A stretch of DNA of 64,000 bases, taken from NCBI RefSeq assembly GCF_963931295.1, contig NZ_OZ007001.1, forward strand, positions 3,104,614-3,168,613, written 5' to 3'. Position numbers and translations under genes: made by a program. Below, piece after piece: positions 9,478 through 18,245 of the stretch; within the stretch, counting starts at the first letter, position 1; the number at the start of each line of letters is the position of its first letter. The DNA comes from an uncultured Mailhella sp. (GTDB lineage Bacteria; Desulfobacterota; Desulfovibrionia; Desulfovibrionales; Desulfovibrionaceae). The notes beneath the pieces were generated by a model, which saw nothing but the letters and a program-made list of their open reading frames with translations, was not told the origin of the DNA and searched no databases.

Positions 9478-9576
9478 GAGCCGCGTTATCGTGAGAGCAT
9501 GTGAGAAGCGGCAGGCGCGAGGCTTCCCCTTTGGCGGCGTGATGTCGCTGCGGCAGTGCCGATGACACATGCCTAT

Positions 9577-9631
9577 CCGAGAGGCCGGGAAGGCAAGACG
9601 TCCTGCACAGGGAAGCTTTTCCGCCTCTCGG
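9577..9631. terminator. Inverted repeat between convergent genes
   Basis: CCGAGAGGC / GCCTCTCGG arms 37 bases apart, with some further pairing inside. It sits between the convergent sulfatase-like and DUF1349 genes. No clear T-run, so terminator activity is only likely. Confidence 0.4.
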
Positions 9632-9768
9632 AATTTGAATTTAAAGAGCAGGTGAGCTTTTTCGGTCTTCCGAGAGACGCCTGCCCATGCTGCCTGCGCC
9701 GGAGAATCCTTGGAAATCGGTTTTCATACGGGCTTCAGACGTATTTGAGGACGAGCGCCTGCAACAGG

Positions 9769-10383
9769 TCAGATATTTTCATCTGGAGCCTGACCGTCGT
9801 GTGCCGGCCACCGGCATTCGGTAAGCTCCATGTGGGTGAATACTGCCCGGAAAGAGGAATCTTCCGGGCTGCAGGCATAGACGCCGAAACGAATTTCATC
9901 CTTTGCGTCAAAGAGATGGCAGATGCGCATTTGATGAAAGACACTCCCGTCTTCAGAACATTCGATGCAGAAGTCGTCTTCTCTGCAGCTCAGACGGTAC
10001 CACATGGACTTTACAGTTGCGGGAATTTCGGTGGTGGCCCAGTCGGAATATCCTCGATTCGTGACGACGCTGCCGAGATGCTGAAAAAACTCGTTTTCAT
10101 ACTCGACGGAAGCCTTCAGCCAGTTTTCGCTGTTCAGGTACAGCACTACGCCGCACTGATCAAAGCGATGCTTGCTTTCGGTAAATTCGGTTTTTACCGT
10201 AAAGGAAAAGAATTTTTCTTTTGTGGACATTTGAAGAACGGGCGCATTGTCATTGCGGAAATGATAATAGGTCCGCTGCCATAAATCCGTATGCGGCTTT
10301 GTCGTTATTTCGATGCGATCCTGCGAGACCTCGTAGTGCAGAGGCTCTCTTGTCCATTTCAGATGGGTGACGTCGAAGTTCAT
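9769..10383 (-). CDS. DUF1349 family protein (concanavalin-like fold)
   Basis: A 204-residue cytoplasmic protein that matches the DUF1349/YesU-like family by pattern. An N-terminal W-x-REP region leads to TKPHTDLWQRTYYHF, then DQCGVVLYLNSENWLKASVEYE, then WYRLSCREDDFCIECSEDG and a closing FGVYACSPEDSSFRAVF. These are the hallmarks of the beta-sandwich, carbohydrate-binding-like fold of this family; function is unknown. Two ATGs lie two codons apart. The second (10383) has GAGG 7 bases before it and is chosen; the first (10389) would have only 2 bases of spacing. The gene stands alone. Confidence 0.75.
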   Translation of the reverse strand: MNFDVTHLKWTREPLHYEVSQDRIEITTKPHTDLWQRTYYHFRNDNAPVLQMSTKEKFFSFTVKTEFTESKHRFDQCGVVLYLNSENWLKASVEYENEFFQHLGSVVTNRGYSDWATTEIPATVKSMWYRLSCREDDFCIECSEDGSVFHQMRICHLFDAKDEIRFGVYACSPEDSSFRAVFTHMELTECRWPAHDGQAPDENI

Positions 10384-10838
10384 GTGCATGCCTCACAGCG
10401 ATGGGAAAGAAGATTTTTTATACTGAAAGATGAGCCTGCGAAAATACGATACGGTGCTTTCGACAAGAGACAAGGCTCTGCTGAGGTCATCTATTTAAAG
10501 ATAACAATGAGGGACCTTGTCGGCAAGCCTGTGCGGTGCATTTCCGATGACTGAGCGCCCTGTACTTGTTTTTTTGCGTTTTTTTTGACGCCAAAAAGAC
10601 CGTCTTTGGATACATTAATGTTTTATAATTGGGAATAATTCTCGATTATAGAGGCATGTCCGGATGCCGGTAAGGCGGGCAACGGGGCTCGCGGGATGAC
10701 CTGCTTTTACTAGTATTGTCATTTCTACAAAAATGGGAATCACACAATTTTCGAAATAGTATTGTGAAATTGAATACATATGTGAAAGCACATGACTGTG
10801 AATGCTGTTTTCTGCGTTCGTGATTCTTTTAAGAAGCG
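10384..10838. other. AT-rich intergenic region
   Basis: About 450 bases between the DUF1349 gene and the LysR gene, both on the minus strand. It is visibly more AT-rich than the genes and contains T runs near 10566-10590 and a short CCAAA...TTTGG stem near 10593-10612. It presumably holds the DUF1349 promoter and the end of the LysR transcript. No gene recognised. Confidence 0.4.
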
Positions 10839-11792
10839 CTAAAACTGATGAAGGTGATATTGCTCCGCATAGGCCGTGGACTCCCGGGCCTTGTCCAGAA
10901 GCCAGTTGTGGAAGGCCCGCACCTTGGGACGCAGTATGCTCTTGTGTGTGGTGAGAATGTAATAGGTTTGCGGGGCAGGGAAGACAAGATTGAAGGGAAC
11001 GATGAGTTCCCCTTTATGCAGCGCTTCCCGGAGCAGCCATTCGCGTCCCAAGGCCACGCCGAAGCCCTGTTTTGCGGCAATGATGGTCAGTTCCGCTCTG
11101 TCGAAGCTGTAGCCGGAGTGGAGCGGCAGGCCCGTAATTCCGGCCCACTTGCTCCAGATTTCCCAGCCCAGATAGTAGGGAAGGTTTGCCGCATTCGATG
11201 TTTCGTGGATCAGCGTGCAGTTCTTCAATGCCTCCGGATGTTCTATCAGATTATGCTCCAGCGCGTATTCCTTGGTGCAGACGGGCATGAGCTTGTCGCT
11301 GAGCAGCGGCGTGGCGTGCAGTCCTGAGGAAATGGATTCTCCGCAGTAGATGGCAAGATCCAGATTTCTGTCCTGTTTTTCAAGACCGAGAGGCGTGTTG
11401 TCGCTCAGTATGTGCAAAATGATCTCCGGATGCCGGTCTCGGAAGTCGTTCAGACGAGGCAAAAGCCAGCAACCGGAGATGGAAGGGGCACAGGCGATGA
11501 ACAGATCTCCTCTGGATTCTTCTTTTTTAATGTTTTTGATGGCCTCATCTATCTGATTAAAACTGCTCTCCAGAGCATTATAGAGCGTGTTTCCTTCTTC
11601 GGTGAGAATTATTTTACGCGTCATCCTGTAAAAAAGTGGGAAACCAAGTTCTTGTTCAAGACTGTGAATGCGATGACTCACGGCACTTTGGGTAATGCAG
11701 AGCTCTTCAGAAGCCTTTGTGAAACTCAAGTACTTTGCTGTCACAAGAAAAGTATACAAAAATTGATTTGACAGCGAAAAATTATTGCTCAT
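10839..11792 (-). CDS. LysR-type transcriptional regulator (GcvA-like)
   Basis: A 317-residue LysR-family regulator. The N-terminal winged helix-turn-helix is LSFTKASEELCITQSAVSHR (about residues 22-41), followed by LEQELGFPLFYR. The effector-binding domain begins near 90 (GDLFIACAPSISGCWLLP). It is transcribed away from the nine-gene catabolic operon, the usual layout for a LysR activator and its target. The start at 11792 (MSNNFSLSN) is preferred: AAGGAG lies 10 bases upstream, while the longer alternative is a TTG that overlaps that same ribosome binding site. The ligand is likely the operon's substrate or an intermediate, but this is inference. Confidence 0.9.
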   Translation of the reverse strand: MSNNFSLSNQFLYTFLVTAKYLSFTKASEELCITQSAVSHRIHSLEQELGFPLFYRMTRKIILTEEGNTLYNALESSFNQIDEAIKNIKKEESRGDLFIACAPSISGCWLLPRLNDFRDRHPEIILHILSDNTPLGLEKQDRNLDLAIYCGESISSGLHATPLLSDKLMPVCTKEYALEHNLIEHPEALKNCTLIHETSNAANLPYYLGWEIWSKWAGITGLPLHSGYSFDRAELTIIAAKQGFGVALGREWLLREALHKGELIVPFNLVFPAPQTYYILTTHKSILRPKVRAFHNWLLDKARESTAYAEQYHLHQF

Positions 11793-12033
11793 TGAATCAG
11801 CGCTCCTTGGCAATAGTGGCAGGAAATACCCTGCATGAAGATAAAATTATACGTTCAGGCTAGAGCATTTATCCCAATTTTTCATATAATATATTGAATT
11901 TATTTATTATATTTATATAATTTCAATGCCGTCGTCATGGGGTGTTGCACTCACAACTTTTTTTCTTTTTCGTGTTATTCTGTCGATGTCGGCCCCGGGA
12001 TAATTTTGAATTTCTCATATCGATTTTTGTCAT

Positions 12034-12056
12034 ATACATAAATTTGATTAATGTAT
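12034..12056. promoter_or_regulatory. Candidate LysR-type operator
   Basis: Perfect inverted repeat ATACAT-N11-ATGTAT, which also contains the T-N11-A core of LysR sites. Its centre (12045) is about 64 bases upstream of the start point implied by the promoter at 12074-12102. That is where LysR activators normally bind their recognition site. Confidence 0.5.
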
Positions 12057-12073
12057 AGATGAAAAATCTTAGC

Positions 12074-12102
12074 TTGATAATAAAAGTTCATTTTTCTAAA
12101 TA
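12074..12102 (+). promoter_or_regulatory. Candidate sigma-70 promoter of the catabolic operon
   Basis: TTGATA, 17 bases, TAAATA in the divergent region upstream of the first reductase gene. The region is AT-rich, so chance matches are possible. The good spacing and the palindrome upstream support the call. Confidence 0.4.
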
Positions 12103-12230
12103 ATAACGTATGGCATAAGTTTAGTCATTTTTTTAGGTAGTTGACGACTTATCGCCGGATTCGGAAGAGGTTGTTAAGAAGGTCTTCATCGAAAAATCAC
12201 CTTGAGATATGTTGTCATGGAGAAATGAAA

Positions 12231-14159
12231 ATGAGCAGTTCCGTCTTGTTTACTCCTATAAAAATCAATAGGATGACTTTGAAAAACCGCATCGTCATGC
12301 CGGCCATGGCTTCCTATCATGCCGCCGTCAACGGTGAGGTGACGGATAAGCTTATTCGATATCATGCTGAACGCGCCAAAGGCGGTGCGGCCATGAATAT
12401 CGTTGAAGCAACGTATGTGGCGCGGAGCGGAAACAGCTTCGATCTGGGACTTGGTATTTCCGACGACTTCATGATTAAAGGACTTTCCAAATTGACGGAA
12501 GCCGTGCATCAGTATGACGGCAAAATTGCCATTCAGCTGCAGCACGGCGGTCGCTTCGGCAATCCCCCCACTTCCGGCAAGCCCCGCATGCTTGTATCCA
12601 TGATTCCCGGTCTTGCTCCTTCGGAAAATGCCCGCGTCATGGACGCCGGCGATATCGAAGAGCTCGTGGAAGCCTATGCCCGTGCCGCGGGCAGAGCCGT
12701 TGAGGCCGGTTTCGACGCCGTCGAGCTGCACGGTGCGCATGGCTACCTTATTAATCAGTTCCTCTCTCCGCTGACTAACCGTCGCGACGACTGCTACGGC
12801 GGTTCTCTGGAAAATCGTCTGCGCTTCCCGCTGGAAGTACTTGCCGCCGTTCGCAAGCAGGTCGGCGACGATTATCCCGTGCTTTTCCGCTTCAGCATGA
12901 TGGAGTTCATGCCCGGCGGCATCGACATGGATCAGGCTGTCTCCATTTGCCGCGCCATGACCGATCACGGCGTGGACATGCTGAATCTTTCCATCGGCAT
13001 CGGTGAATCCGTGGAATACATCATTCCGCCGGCCAGTGTGCCGGACGGCTGGAATGCGGACAGAGCCGCAGTCATCAAGAACGCCATCGGCTCCCGCATT
13101 CCCGTGGCGGTTGTCGGCCGCATCTGCAACCGTAGAACGGCGGAATCCATCGTCGACTCCGGCAAGGCGGACATCGTAGCCATGGGCCGGGCCCTTTTGG
13201 CCGATCCCTTCCTGCCGAAGAAGCTGGCGGAAGGACGCGATGAGGAAATCCTTCCCTGCATCGGCTGCAACGAAGGCTGCACCGGAATGCTCAATGAGTG
13301 TCGTCCCATCTCTTGCGCCGTGAATCCCCGCACCGGATATGAGGGCGATTACCCCATGGACCCGGCCGCCGTTTCCAAGATCATTGCCGTCGTCGGCGGC
13401 GGCCCTGCCGGCTGTGAAGTGGCGCTCACCGCGGCCTGTCGCGGACACAAGGTCGTGCTGTTTGAGGCCGGTTCCCGTCTGGGCGGTCTGGCCAATGTGG
13501 CGGCGCTTCCTCCGGGAAAGGGCGTGTATGCGACGCTGGGAGCCTATTATGCCGGAGCTCTTGCCCGGGCCGGAGTGGATGTGAGACTGAACACCCGTGC
13601 CGACGTTGAGACTCTGCGGGCCATGCATGCGGATCATATCGTGGTGGCTACGGGCGGGGTGCCCATTGTGCCGGGATTCTGCCGTGGCGCGGAATATGTG
13701 CTTGCTCAGGACATTCTTGAAGCAAAAGTGCAGGCCGGAGCAAAGTGCCTTGTCATAGGCGGCGGCCTGGTGGGCAGCGAAACCGCGGAATTCCTTGCCG
13801 ATCAGGGAAAGGCCGTCACCATCGTCGAACTGCGCGACACCATTGCCGCCGACATGGAATACAAGACCCGGCAGATGCTCATGCCGCGCCTTGCCGAACT
13901 TGGCGTGGTCAGCATGACGGAAACGGAAGTTCTTTCCGTCTGTGCAGGCGGGGAAGTGCGCGTGAAGACTCCCTACGTGGAAAAGACGCTCTCCGGTTTC
14001 GACACCATCGTCGTTGCCCTGGGCTACCGGCCCGACACGACGGTATGTTCCGAGCTGGCGGCCGCCGGTCTGGACTTCGTTCGCGTCGGCGATTGCAAGA
14101 AGGTTGGAAAAATCATCAACGGCGTCTGGGATGGTTTCCATATCGCATACAATTTCTAA
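12231..14159 (+). CDS. Old-yellow-enzyme-type FMN/FAD/Fe-S enoate reductase
   Basis: A 642-residue multidomain reductase of the 2,4-dienoyl-CoA reductase/enoate reductase/BaiCD group. An FMN TIM barrel (1-about 340) carries IQLQHGGR, ELHGAHGYLINQFLSP and NRRDDCYGGSLENR. A 4Fe-4S site follows: CIGCNEGC plus a Cys 11 residues on (C-x2-C-x3-C-x11-C). The FAD Rossmann motif is VVGGGPAGCEVA and the NAD(P)H motif is VIGGGLVGSETAEFLA. Such enzymes pass electrons from NAD(P)H through FAD and the cluster to FMN and reduce activated C=C bonds. This is the first gene of the operon. GGAGA 7 bases before 12231 decides the start over the ATG two codons earlier. Confidence 0.9.
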   Translation: MSSSVLFTPIKINRMTLKNRIVMPAMASYHAAVNGEVTDKLIRYHAERAKGGAAMNIVEATYVARSGNSFDLGLGISDDFMIKGLSKLTEAVHQYDGKIAIQLQHGGRFGNPPTSGKPRMLVSMIPGLAPSENARVMDAGDIEELVEAYARAAGRAVEAGFDAVELHGAHGYLINQFLSPLTNRRDDCYGGSLENRLRFPLEVLAAVRKQVGDDYPVLFRFSMMEFMPGGIDMDQAVSICRAMTDHGVDMLNLSIGIGESVEYIIPPASVPDGWNADRAAVIKNAIGSRIPVAVVGRICNRRTAESIVDSGKADIVAMGRALLADPFLPKKLAEGRDEEILPCIGCNEGCTGMLNECRPISCAVNPRTGYEGDYPMDPAAVSKIIAVVGGGPAGCEVALTAACRGHKVVLFEAGSRLGGLANVAALPPGKGVYATLGAYYAGALARAGVDVRLNTRADVETLRAMHADHIVVATGGVPIVPGFCRGAEYVLAQDILEAKVQAGAKCLVIGGGLVGSETAEFLADQGKAVTIVELRDTIAADMEYKTRQMLMPRLAELGVVSMTETEVLSVCAGGEVRVKTPYVEKTLSGFDTIVVALGYRPDTTVCSELAAAGLDFVRVGDCKKVGKIINGVWDGFHIAYNF

Positions 14160-14190
14160 TACGACAGCCTGGAGCTAGTGTCTTCTGCTC

Positions 14191-14223
14191 CTGAACCATG
14201 AATGAACAGATTCCATGGTTCAG
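14191..14223 (+). terminator. Intercistronic hairpin
   Basis: CTGAACCATG / CATGGTTCAG, 10 bp, between the first reductase gene and the TRAP permease gene. No T-run follows, so it is more likely an mRNA processing or stability element or a partial attenuator. Confidence 0.4.
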
Positions 14224-14293
14224 GATGCAGAAACAATAATAAATTATGAAGTCGGCATCTGAATAATACGGATCCTGGTGTTAGGAGGTGTTT

Positions 14294-16180
14294 ATGTCGT
14301 TATCATTCAGTCGAGAATCACTAAAGCCAGTAGTCACTGTAGTTTCTATTATACTATGTGCTTTTCAGATATACTTCACTGGCGGTTTTGGTGTGACCGA
14401 TACGCATATTCTACGAGGCACGCATCTCAGCCTCATCGCCATATTGACGTTCATGCTTATACCTCCTGTCAAGGTGAAGCCGGGAGAGAAGGAAAATCCT
14501 CTCTTTCTGGTTATGGATCTGGTGTTGATTGCGATTTCCATAGCCATCAATATTTATGTGTTTCAGCATGCGGAAGAGCTTGCAGAACGGCTGAAATATA
14601 TCGATGAGGTGACGAATCAGGATATTTTCTACGGCACCTGCCTCATCATCGTCACGCTGGAAATCACCCGTCGCACGTCCGGCTGGGCGCTTGTCATCAT
14701 CTCCGGCGCTTTCCTCGCCTACGGCATATGGGGACAGTATATGCCCGGCGGCCTCTCGCACAACGGCATTTCCTACGACAGACTCATTGAACAGCTCTTT
14801 CTGCTGACCGACGGCATCTACGGCGTGCCTCTGGGCGCTGCGGCAGGCATGATCTTTGCCTTCGTCATGTTCGGCGCATTCCTTGAATGCTCGAACATGA
14901 GCTCGGTGTTCATGTCGCTTTCCTGCCTGCTGACCCGCAACGCCAAGGGCGGCCCCGCCAAGGTGGCTATTTTTGCCTCGGCTCTTTTCGGCACCATCAA
15001 TGGTTCCGCGGCTTCCAACGTGTACGGCACTGGCACGTTCACCATTCCGCTCATGAAGAAGGTCGGCTATGCGCCGCACTTCGCCGGCGCCGTGGAAGCC
15101 GTGGCCTCCACCGGCGGTCAGATGATGCCCCCCATCATGGGCGCGGCCGCCTTCATCATGGCCGACGTGGTCGGTGTGAGCTATCTCACCATCGCCAAGG
15201 CAGCGCTGATTCCTTCCATTCTCTACTACTTCACGCTGTACGTCTGCATCCATCTGGAAGCCGTGCGCAAGAACATGGGCACCATTCCCGCCGAAATGGT
15301 TCCCCAGACGTCCGAAGTGGTTCGTCGTCTCTACTACATGTTCCCGCTGGTGTTCCTCATCACCATCCTTCTGATGGGACGCAGCATCATCGCGTGCGCC
15401 TTCTATGGCACGCTGAGCATCATCGCCCTCAGCGTGTTCAGAGAAGAAACCCGCTTCACCTGGAAGCGCTTCCTGTACGCCCTTGAGCTTTCCGCGAAGA
15501 ACTCCCTCATGGTGTCCGCAAGCTGCGCCTGCGCCGGCATCATCATCGGCATCGTGTCGCTCACCGGCATCGGCTACAAGTTCATCCTCGTCATCACGGA
15601 ATTTGCCGACGGCAACCTGCTGCTCCTGCTTGTTCTGCTCATGTTCACCTGCATCGTACTCGGCATGGGCCTTCCTACCGCGCCCGCGTACATCATCGTG
15701 GCCACTCTTGGAGCTCCCGCCCTCATGAAGGTGGGCGTCCCCGCGGTGTCTGCCCATATGTTTGTGTACTTCTACGCCATCTTGTCGGTCATCACGCCAC
15801 CGGTATGTCTGGCCGCCTACGCCGGTGCGGCCATAGCAGAGGCAAACGCCATGGAGACCGGCGTAACATCCATGAAGCTCGGCATTGTGGCGTTTGTGGT
15901 GCCGTTCATGTTCGTGTTTGAACCTGCGCTTCTCATGGAAGGCTCCTGGACGGAAATCGGCATTGCCGCGGCCTCGGCCATCGTCGGCGCCATCAGTCTT
16001 GCCGGCGGACTCCAGAACTGGCTCGTCTGCCGCTGCTACATCTGGGAACGGCTTATTCTTGTCCTTGGCGGTCTGATGCTGCTTTACCCCGGCGTGCTGA
16101 CCGACATGGCCGGACTGGGCTGCCTTGCCCTGGTGTTCCTGCTTCAGAAAATACGCACGCGCAAAATCTGCGCCGCGTAA
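14294..16180 (+). CDS. TRAP-TAXI transporter permease, fused small and large subunits
   Basis: A 628-residue, strongly hydrophobic inner-membrane protein. The N-terminal third resembles the four-helix small (DctQ-like) subunit. The rest is the twelve-helix large (DctM-like) subunit, with signature stretches such as FGTINGSAASNVYGTGTF, TGGQMMPPIMGAAAFIMA and GMGLPTAPAYIIVATLGAPA. This 4TM/12TM fusion is typical of TRAP transporters that work with TAXI-type binding proteins; the partner is the next gene. It would import an organic anion using an ion gradient. AGGAGG 6 bases before the ATG at 14294 sets the start. A GTG two codons upstream overlaps the site and is rejected. Confidence 0.92.
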   Translation: MSLSFSRESLKPVVTVVSIILCAFQIYFTGGFGVTDTHILRGTHLSLIAILTFMLIPPVKVKPGEKENPLFLVMDLVLIAISIAINIYVFQHAEELAERLKYIDEVTNQDIFYGTCLIIVTLEITRRTSGWALVIISGAFLAYGIWGQYMPGGLSHNGISYDRLIEQLFLLTDGIYGVPLGAAAGMIFAFVMFGAFLECSNMSSVFMSLSCLLTRNAKGGPAKVAIFASALFGTINGSAASNVYGTGTFTIPLMKKVGYAPHFAGAVEAVASTGGQMMPPIMGAAAFIMADVVGVSYLTIAKAALIPSILYYFTLYVCIHLEAVRKNMGTIPAEMVPQTSEVVRRLYYMFPLVFLITILLMGRSIIACAFYGTLSIIALSVFREETRFTWKRFLYALELSAKNSLMVSASCACAGIIIGIVSLTGIGYKFILVITEFADGNLLLLLVLLMFTCIVLGMGLPTAPAYIIVATLGAPALMKVGVPAVSAHMFVYFYAILSVITPPVCLAAYAGAAIAEANAMETGVTSMKLGIVAFVVPFMFVFEPALLMEGSWTEIGIAAASAIVGAISLAGGLQNWLVCRCYIWERLILVLGGLMLLYPGVLTDMAGLGCLALVFLLQKIRTRKICAA

Positions 16181-16219
16181 GGTCATACCGTCCATTCATC
16201 TCTAAATTTGGAGGATCCT

Positions 16220-17200
16220 ATGCGTAAACTGTTGACTGCCGCCGTCATGATGCTCTCGGTCACCATGCTCCCGTTTGCCGGGCACGCAGCCGAAAAGACC
16301 AAGCTGACTGCCGTTTCCGGCCCCGTCTCCGGCGGCTGGTACCTTGGCATGGGGCTTGTGGCAAAGGCCTTCACGGATGCCAATCCGAACTATGAAGTGA
16401 CCATGCTGCCCGGCAGCTCCATGTCGAACGTGGCCCTGCTGGAACAGAGAAAGGCAGATATCGGCATCGGCATGCATCCTACCGATCTTGCCGCCATCGA
16501 AGGTCGTGCCCCGTTCAAGAAGACCTATTCCAATATTTCCGCCATCGTCAATCTTAACGACACCGCGCCTCTGCATTTCGTCGTTACCAAGGAATCCGGC
16601 ATTACCTCCATCGAGCAGATCGTGAAGCAGAAGATGCCCATCCGTCTGTCTCACGGCGCGGTTGGCAGCTCCGAACACACCTACTTCGGCTGGGTGCTTG
16701 AAGCCTACGGCGCCTCCTACAAGGACATCAAGAGCTGGGGCGGCAAGCTGTACAACAACAATTTCGACGACGTCGTCAACATGATGAAGGACGGCCAGCT
16801 CGACGCCATCGTCTGGGTCGGCCCCGGCGAATCCTGGTTCTTCACCGAACTCGTGCAGTCCGTGGATCTCGTGTGGCTGCCCATCGACAAGAAGGTCATC
16901 GACACCGTGTCCAAGAAGTTTGGTCTGTATCCCGGCACCATTCCCGCCAACCTGTTCAAGGGCCATGTCGGCAAGAATATCGACACCGTGGCCACCTGCA
17001 ATGAAATCATTGTCCGTTCCGACATGGATGAAGATGTCGCCTACAACATCACCAAGGCCTTCATCACCAACATCGACGATATCCGCAAGGGCAATGCGGC
17101 CTGGGCCAACTGCTCGGCTGAAAAGGCCGGTCTGGACACCGGTGCTCCTCTGCATCCCGGCGCCGCCCGCTACTACAAGGAAGCCGGTCTGATCAAATAA
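16220..17200 (+). CDS. TAXI-family TRAP transporter solute-binding protein
   Basis: A 326-residue periplasmic binding protein. The signal peptide is residues 1-23, with cleavage after Gly-His-Ala. The mature part has the TAXI pattern: SGPVSGGWYLGMGLVAKAF, PGSSMSNVALLEQRKADIGI and later SHGAVGSSEHTYFG. It would capture the operon's substrate and deliver it to the fused permease just upstream (39-base gap). Family ligands are small acids such as glutamate or other carboxylates; the ligand here is unknown. The ATG at 16220 has GGAGGA 4 bases before it; the same frame is open four codons further to a TTG that is part of this ribosome binding site. A hairpin follows the gene. Confidence 0.92.
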   Translation: MRKLLTAAVMMLSVTMLPFAGHAAEKTKLTAVSGPVSGGWYLGMGLVAKAFTDANPNYEVTMLPGSSMSNVALLEQRKADIGIGMHPTDLAAIEGRAPFKKTYSNISAIVNLNDTAPLHFVVTKESGITSIEQIVKQKMPIRLSHGAVGSSEHTYFGWVLEAYGASYKDIKSWGGKLYNNNFDDVVNMMKDGQLDAIVWVGPGESWFFTELVQSVDLVWLPIDKKVIDTVSKKFGLYPGTIPANLFKGHVGKNIDTVATCNEIIVRSDMDEDVAYNITKAFITNIDDIRKGNAAWANCSAEKAGLDTGAPLHPGAARYYKEAGLIK

Positions 17201-17213
17201 CTCACAACATCCG

Positions 17214-17235
17214 CGGGGAGTTTTTCAACTCCCCG
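17214..17235 (+). terminator. Hairpin after the binding-protein gene
   Basis: CGGGGAGTT / AACTCCCCG, 9 bp with a TTTC loop, 14 bases after the stop codon. Hairpins here commonly stabilise the highly expressed binding-protein message or partly terminate transcription before the rest of the operon. Confidence 0.5.
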
Positions 17236-17256
17236 TCACAAAAAGGAGTACTTCTC

Positions 17257-18114
17257 ATGATTATTGATTTCCGTGCCCGTCCTCCGTATAAGAGCTATCT
17301 TAATCTGAGCCTTTACAAGCCCTGGCGTCCGCTTCCTGCCGATCCTGCCGAATGGGGAGCCTTTGAGCTGGGCCGCGAACCCAACGTCACTGCCGACGCC
17401 CACGACATGGATGCCTTCATCAAGGAAATGGACGACAACGGCATCGTGAAGGCCGTGCTCATGGGGCGTCATGCCGACGACTTCGGCGTGGTGGACAACA
17501 AGGACCTGTATGAGCTGACGCAGAAGTATCCCGGTCGCTTCATTCCCTTCGCCGGCATTGATCCCTGTGATCCCGACGCCGTGGAAGAAGTGGAACGCTG
17601 CCTCTCGCAGTGGGGTTTCAAGGGCATCAGCGTCGATCCCGGCTGGCTCAATCCTCCGCTTATGGGCGACGATCCCGTCTTCACTCCCATTTATGACAAG
17701 TGCCACGAGCTCGGCGGCATTCTGGTCATGAGCGTGAGCGCGGCTCTCGGCCCGGATCTCACCTATTCCGATCCGGTCATCGTGCAGCACGTTGCCAACC
17801 GTTATCCCGACATGAAGATTGTTGTGGCTCATGCCTGCTGGCCTCATGTTGAACGCATGCTCGCCGTGGCCATGCGTTGCCCCAACGTGTATCTGGTGCC
17901 GGACTGCTATGTGTACATCGACTGCATGCCTTTTGCCGACACCTATATCGAAGCCGCGAACTCCTTCCTGAAGTATCGCACGATCTTCGGCAGCACCTAT
18001 CCTGAACGCAGCCTCAAGCAGACTATTGAAGGCTGGAAAAAGCGTCCTTGGGATCCTGAAGCTCTGGAACTTTCCCTTTACGGAAACGCCGCCCGGCTTC
18101 TTGGCATAGACTGA
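17257..18114 (+). CDS. Amidohydrolase-2-like protein lacking canonical metal ligands (copy 1)
   Basis: A 285-residue TIM-barrel protein of the amidohydrolase 2 group (PF04909-like). The family normally begins with a metal-binding H-x-H; here the equivalent stretch is IIDFRARPP, with no histidines. The usual late Asp of FGSDYP is replaced in FGSTYPE. A central His survives in VVAHACWPH. Either the protein uses another metal site or it has lost metal-dependent hydrolysis or decarboxylation. The operon holds a second, clearly related copy at 20215 with the same losses, so this is a stable subfamily trait and not decay. AAGGAG 8-9 bases before the ATG. Confidence 0.78.
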   Translation: MIIDFRARPPYKSYLNLSLYKPWRPLPADPAEWGAFELGREPNVTADAHDMDAFIKEMDDNGIVKAVLMGRHADDFGVVDNKDLYELTQKYPGRFIPFAGIDPCDPDAVEEVERCLSQWGFKGISVDPGWLNPPLMGDDPVFTPIYDKCHELGGILVMSVSAALGPDLTYSDPVIVQHVANRYPDMKIVVAHACWPHVERMLAVAMRCPNVYLVPDCYVYIDCMPFADTYIEAANSFLKYRTIFGSTYPERSLKQTIEGWKKRPWDPEALELSLYGNAARLLGID

Positions 18115-18120
18115 TCTGAA

Positions 18121-18159
18121 GCAGGCCTTTCCCGGAGTATGACGACGGGAAGGGCCTGC
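18121..18159 (+). terminator. Intercistronic hairpin
   Basis: GCAGGCCTTTCCCG / CGGGAAGGGCCTGC, a 14-bp stem with one G-U-type mismatch, just after the first amidohydrolase-like gene. No T-run; possibly a partial terminator or a stability element inside the operon. Confidence 0.5.
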
Positions 18160-18245
18160 CGGGTGGAAAAGCGTATTCTTCTCTGCTTGTACACGGATTA
18201 ACATAAGAAATTTTCAGGCAACTTCTCAGAGAAGGATGTTGTGAA

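Noticed and set aside
12186..16195. Long minus-strand frames (651 and 594 codons) over the operon's first genes
   Set aside because: Antisense shadows of the reductase and TRAP permease genes; His/Gly/Asp-rich with no recognisable domain.
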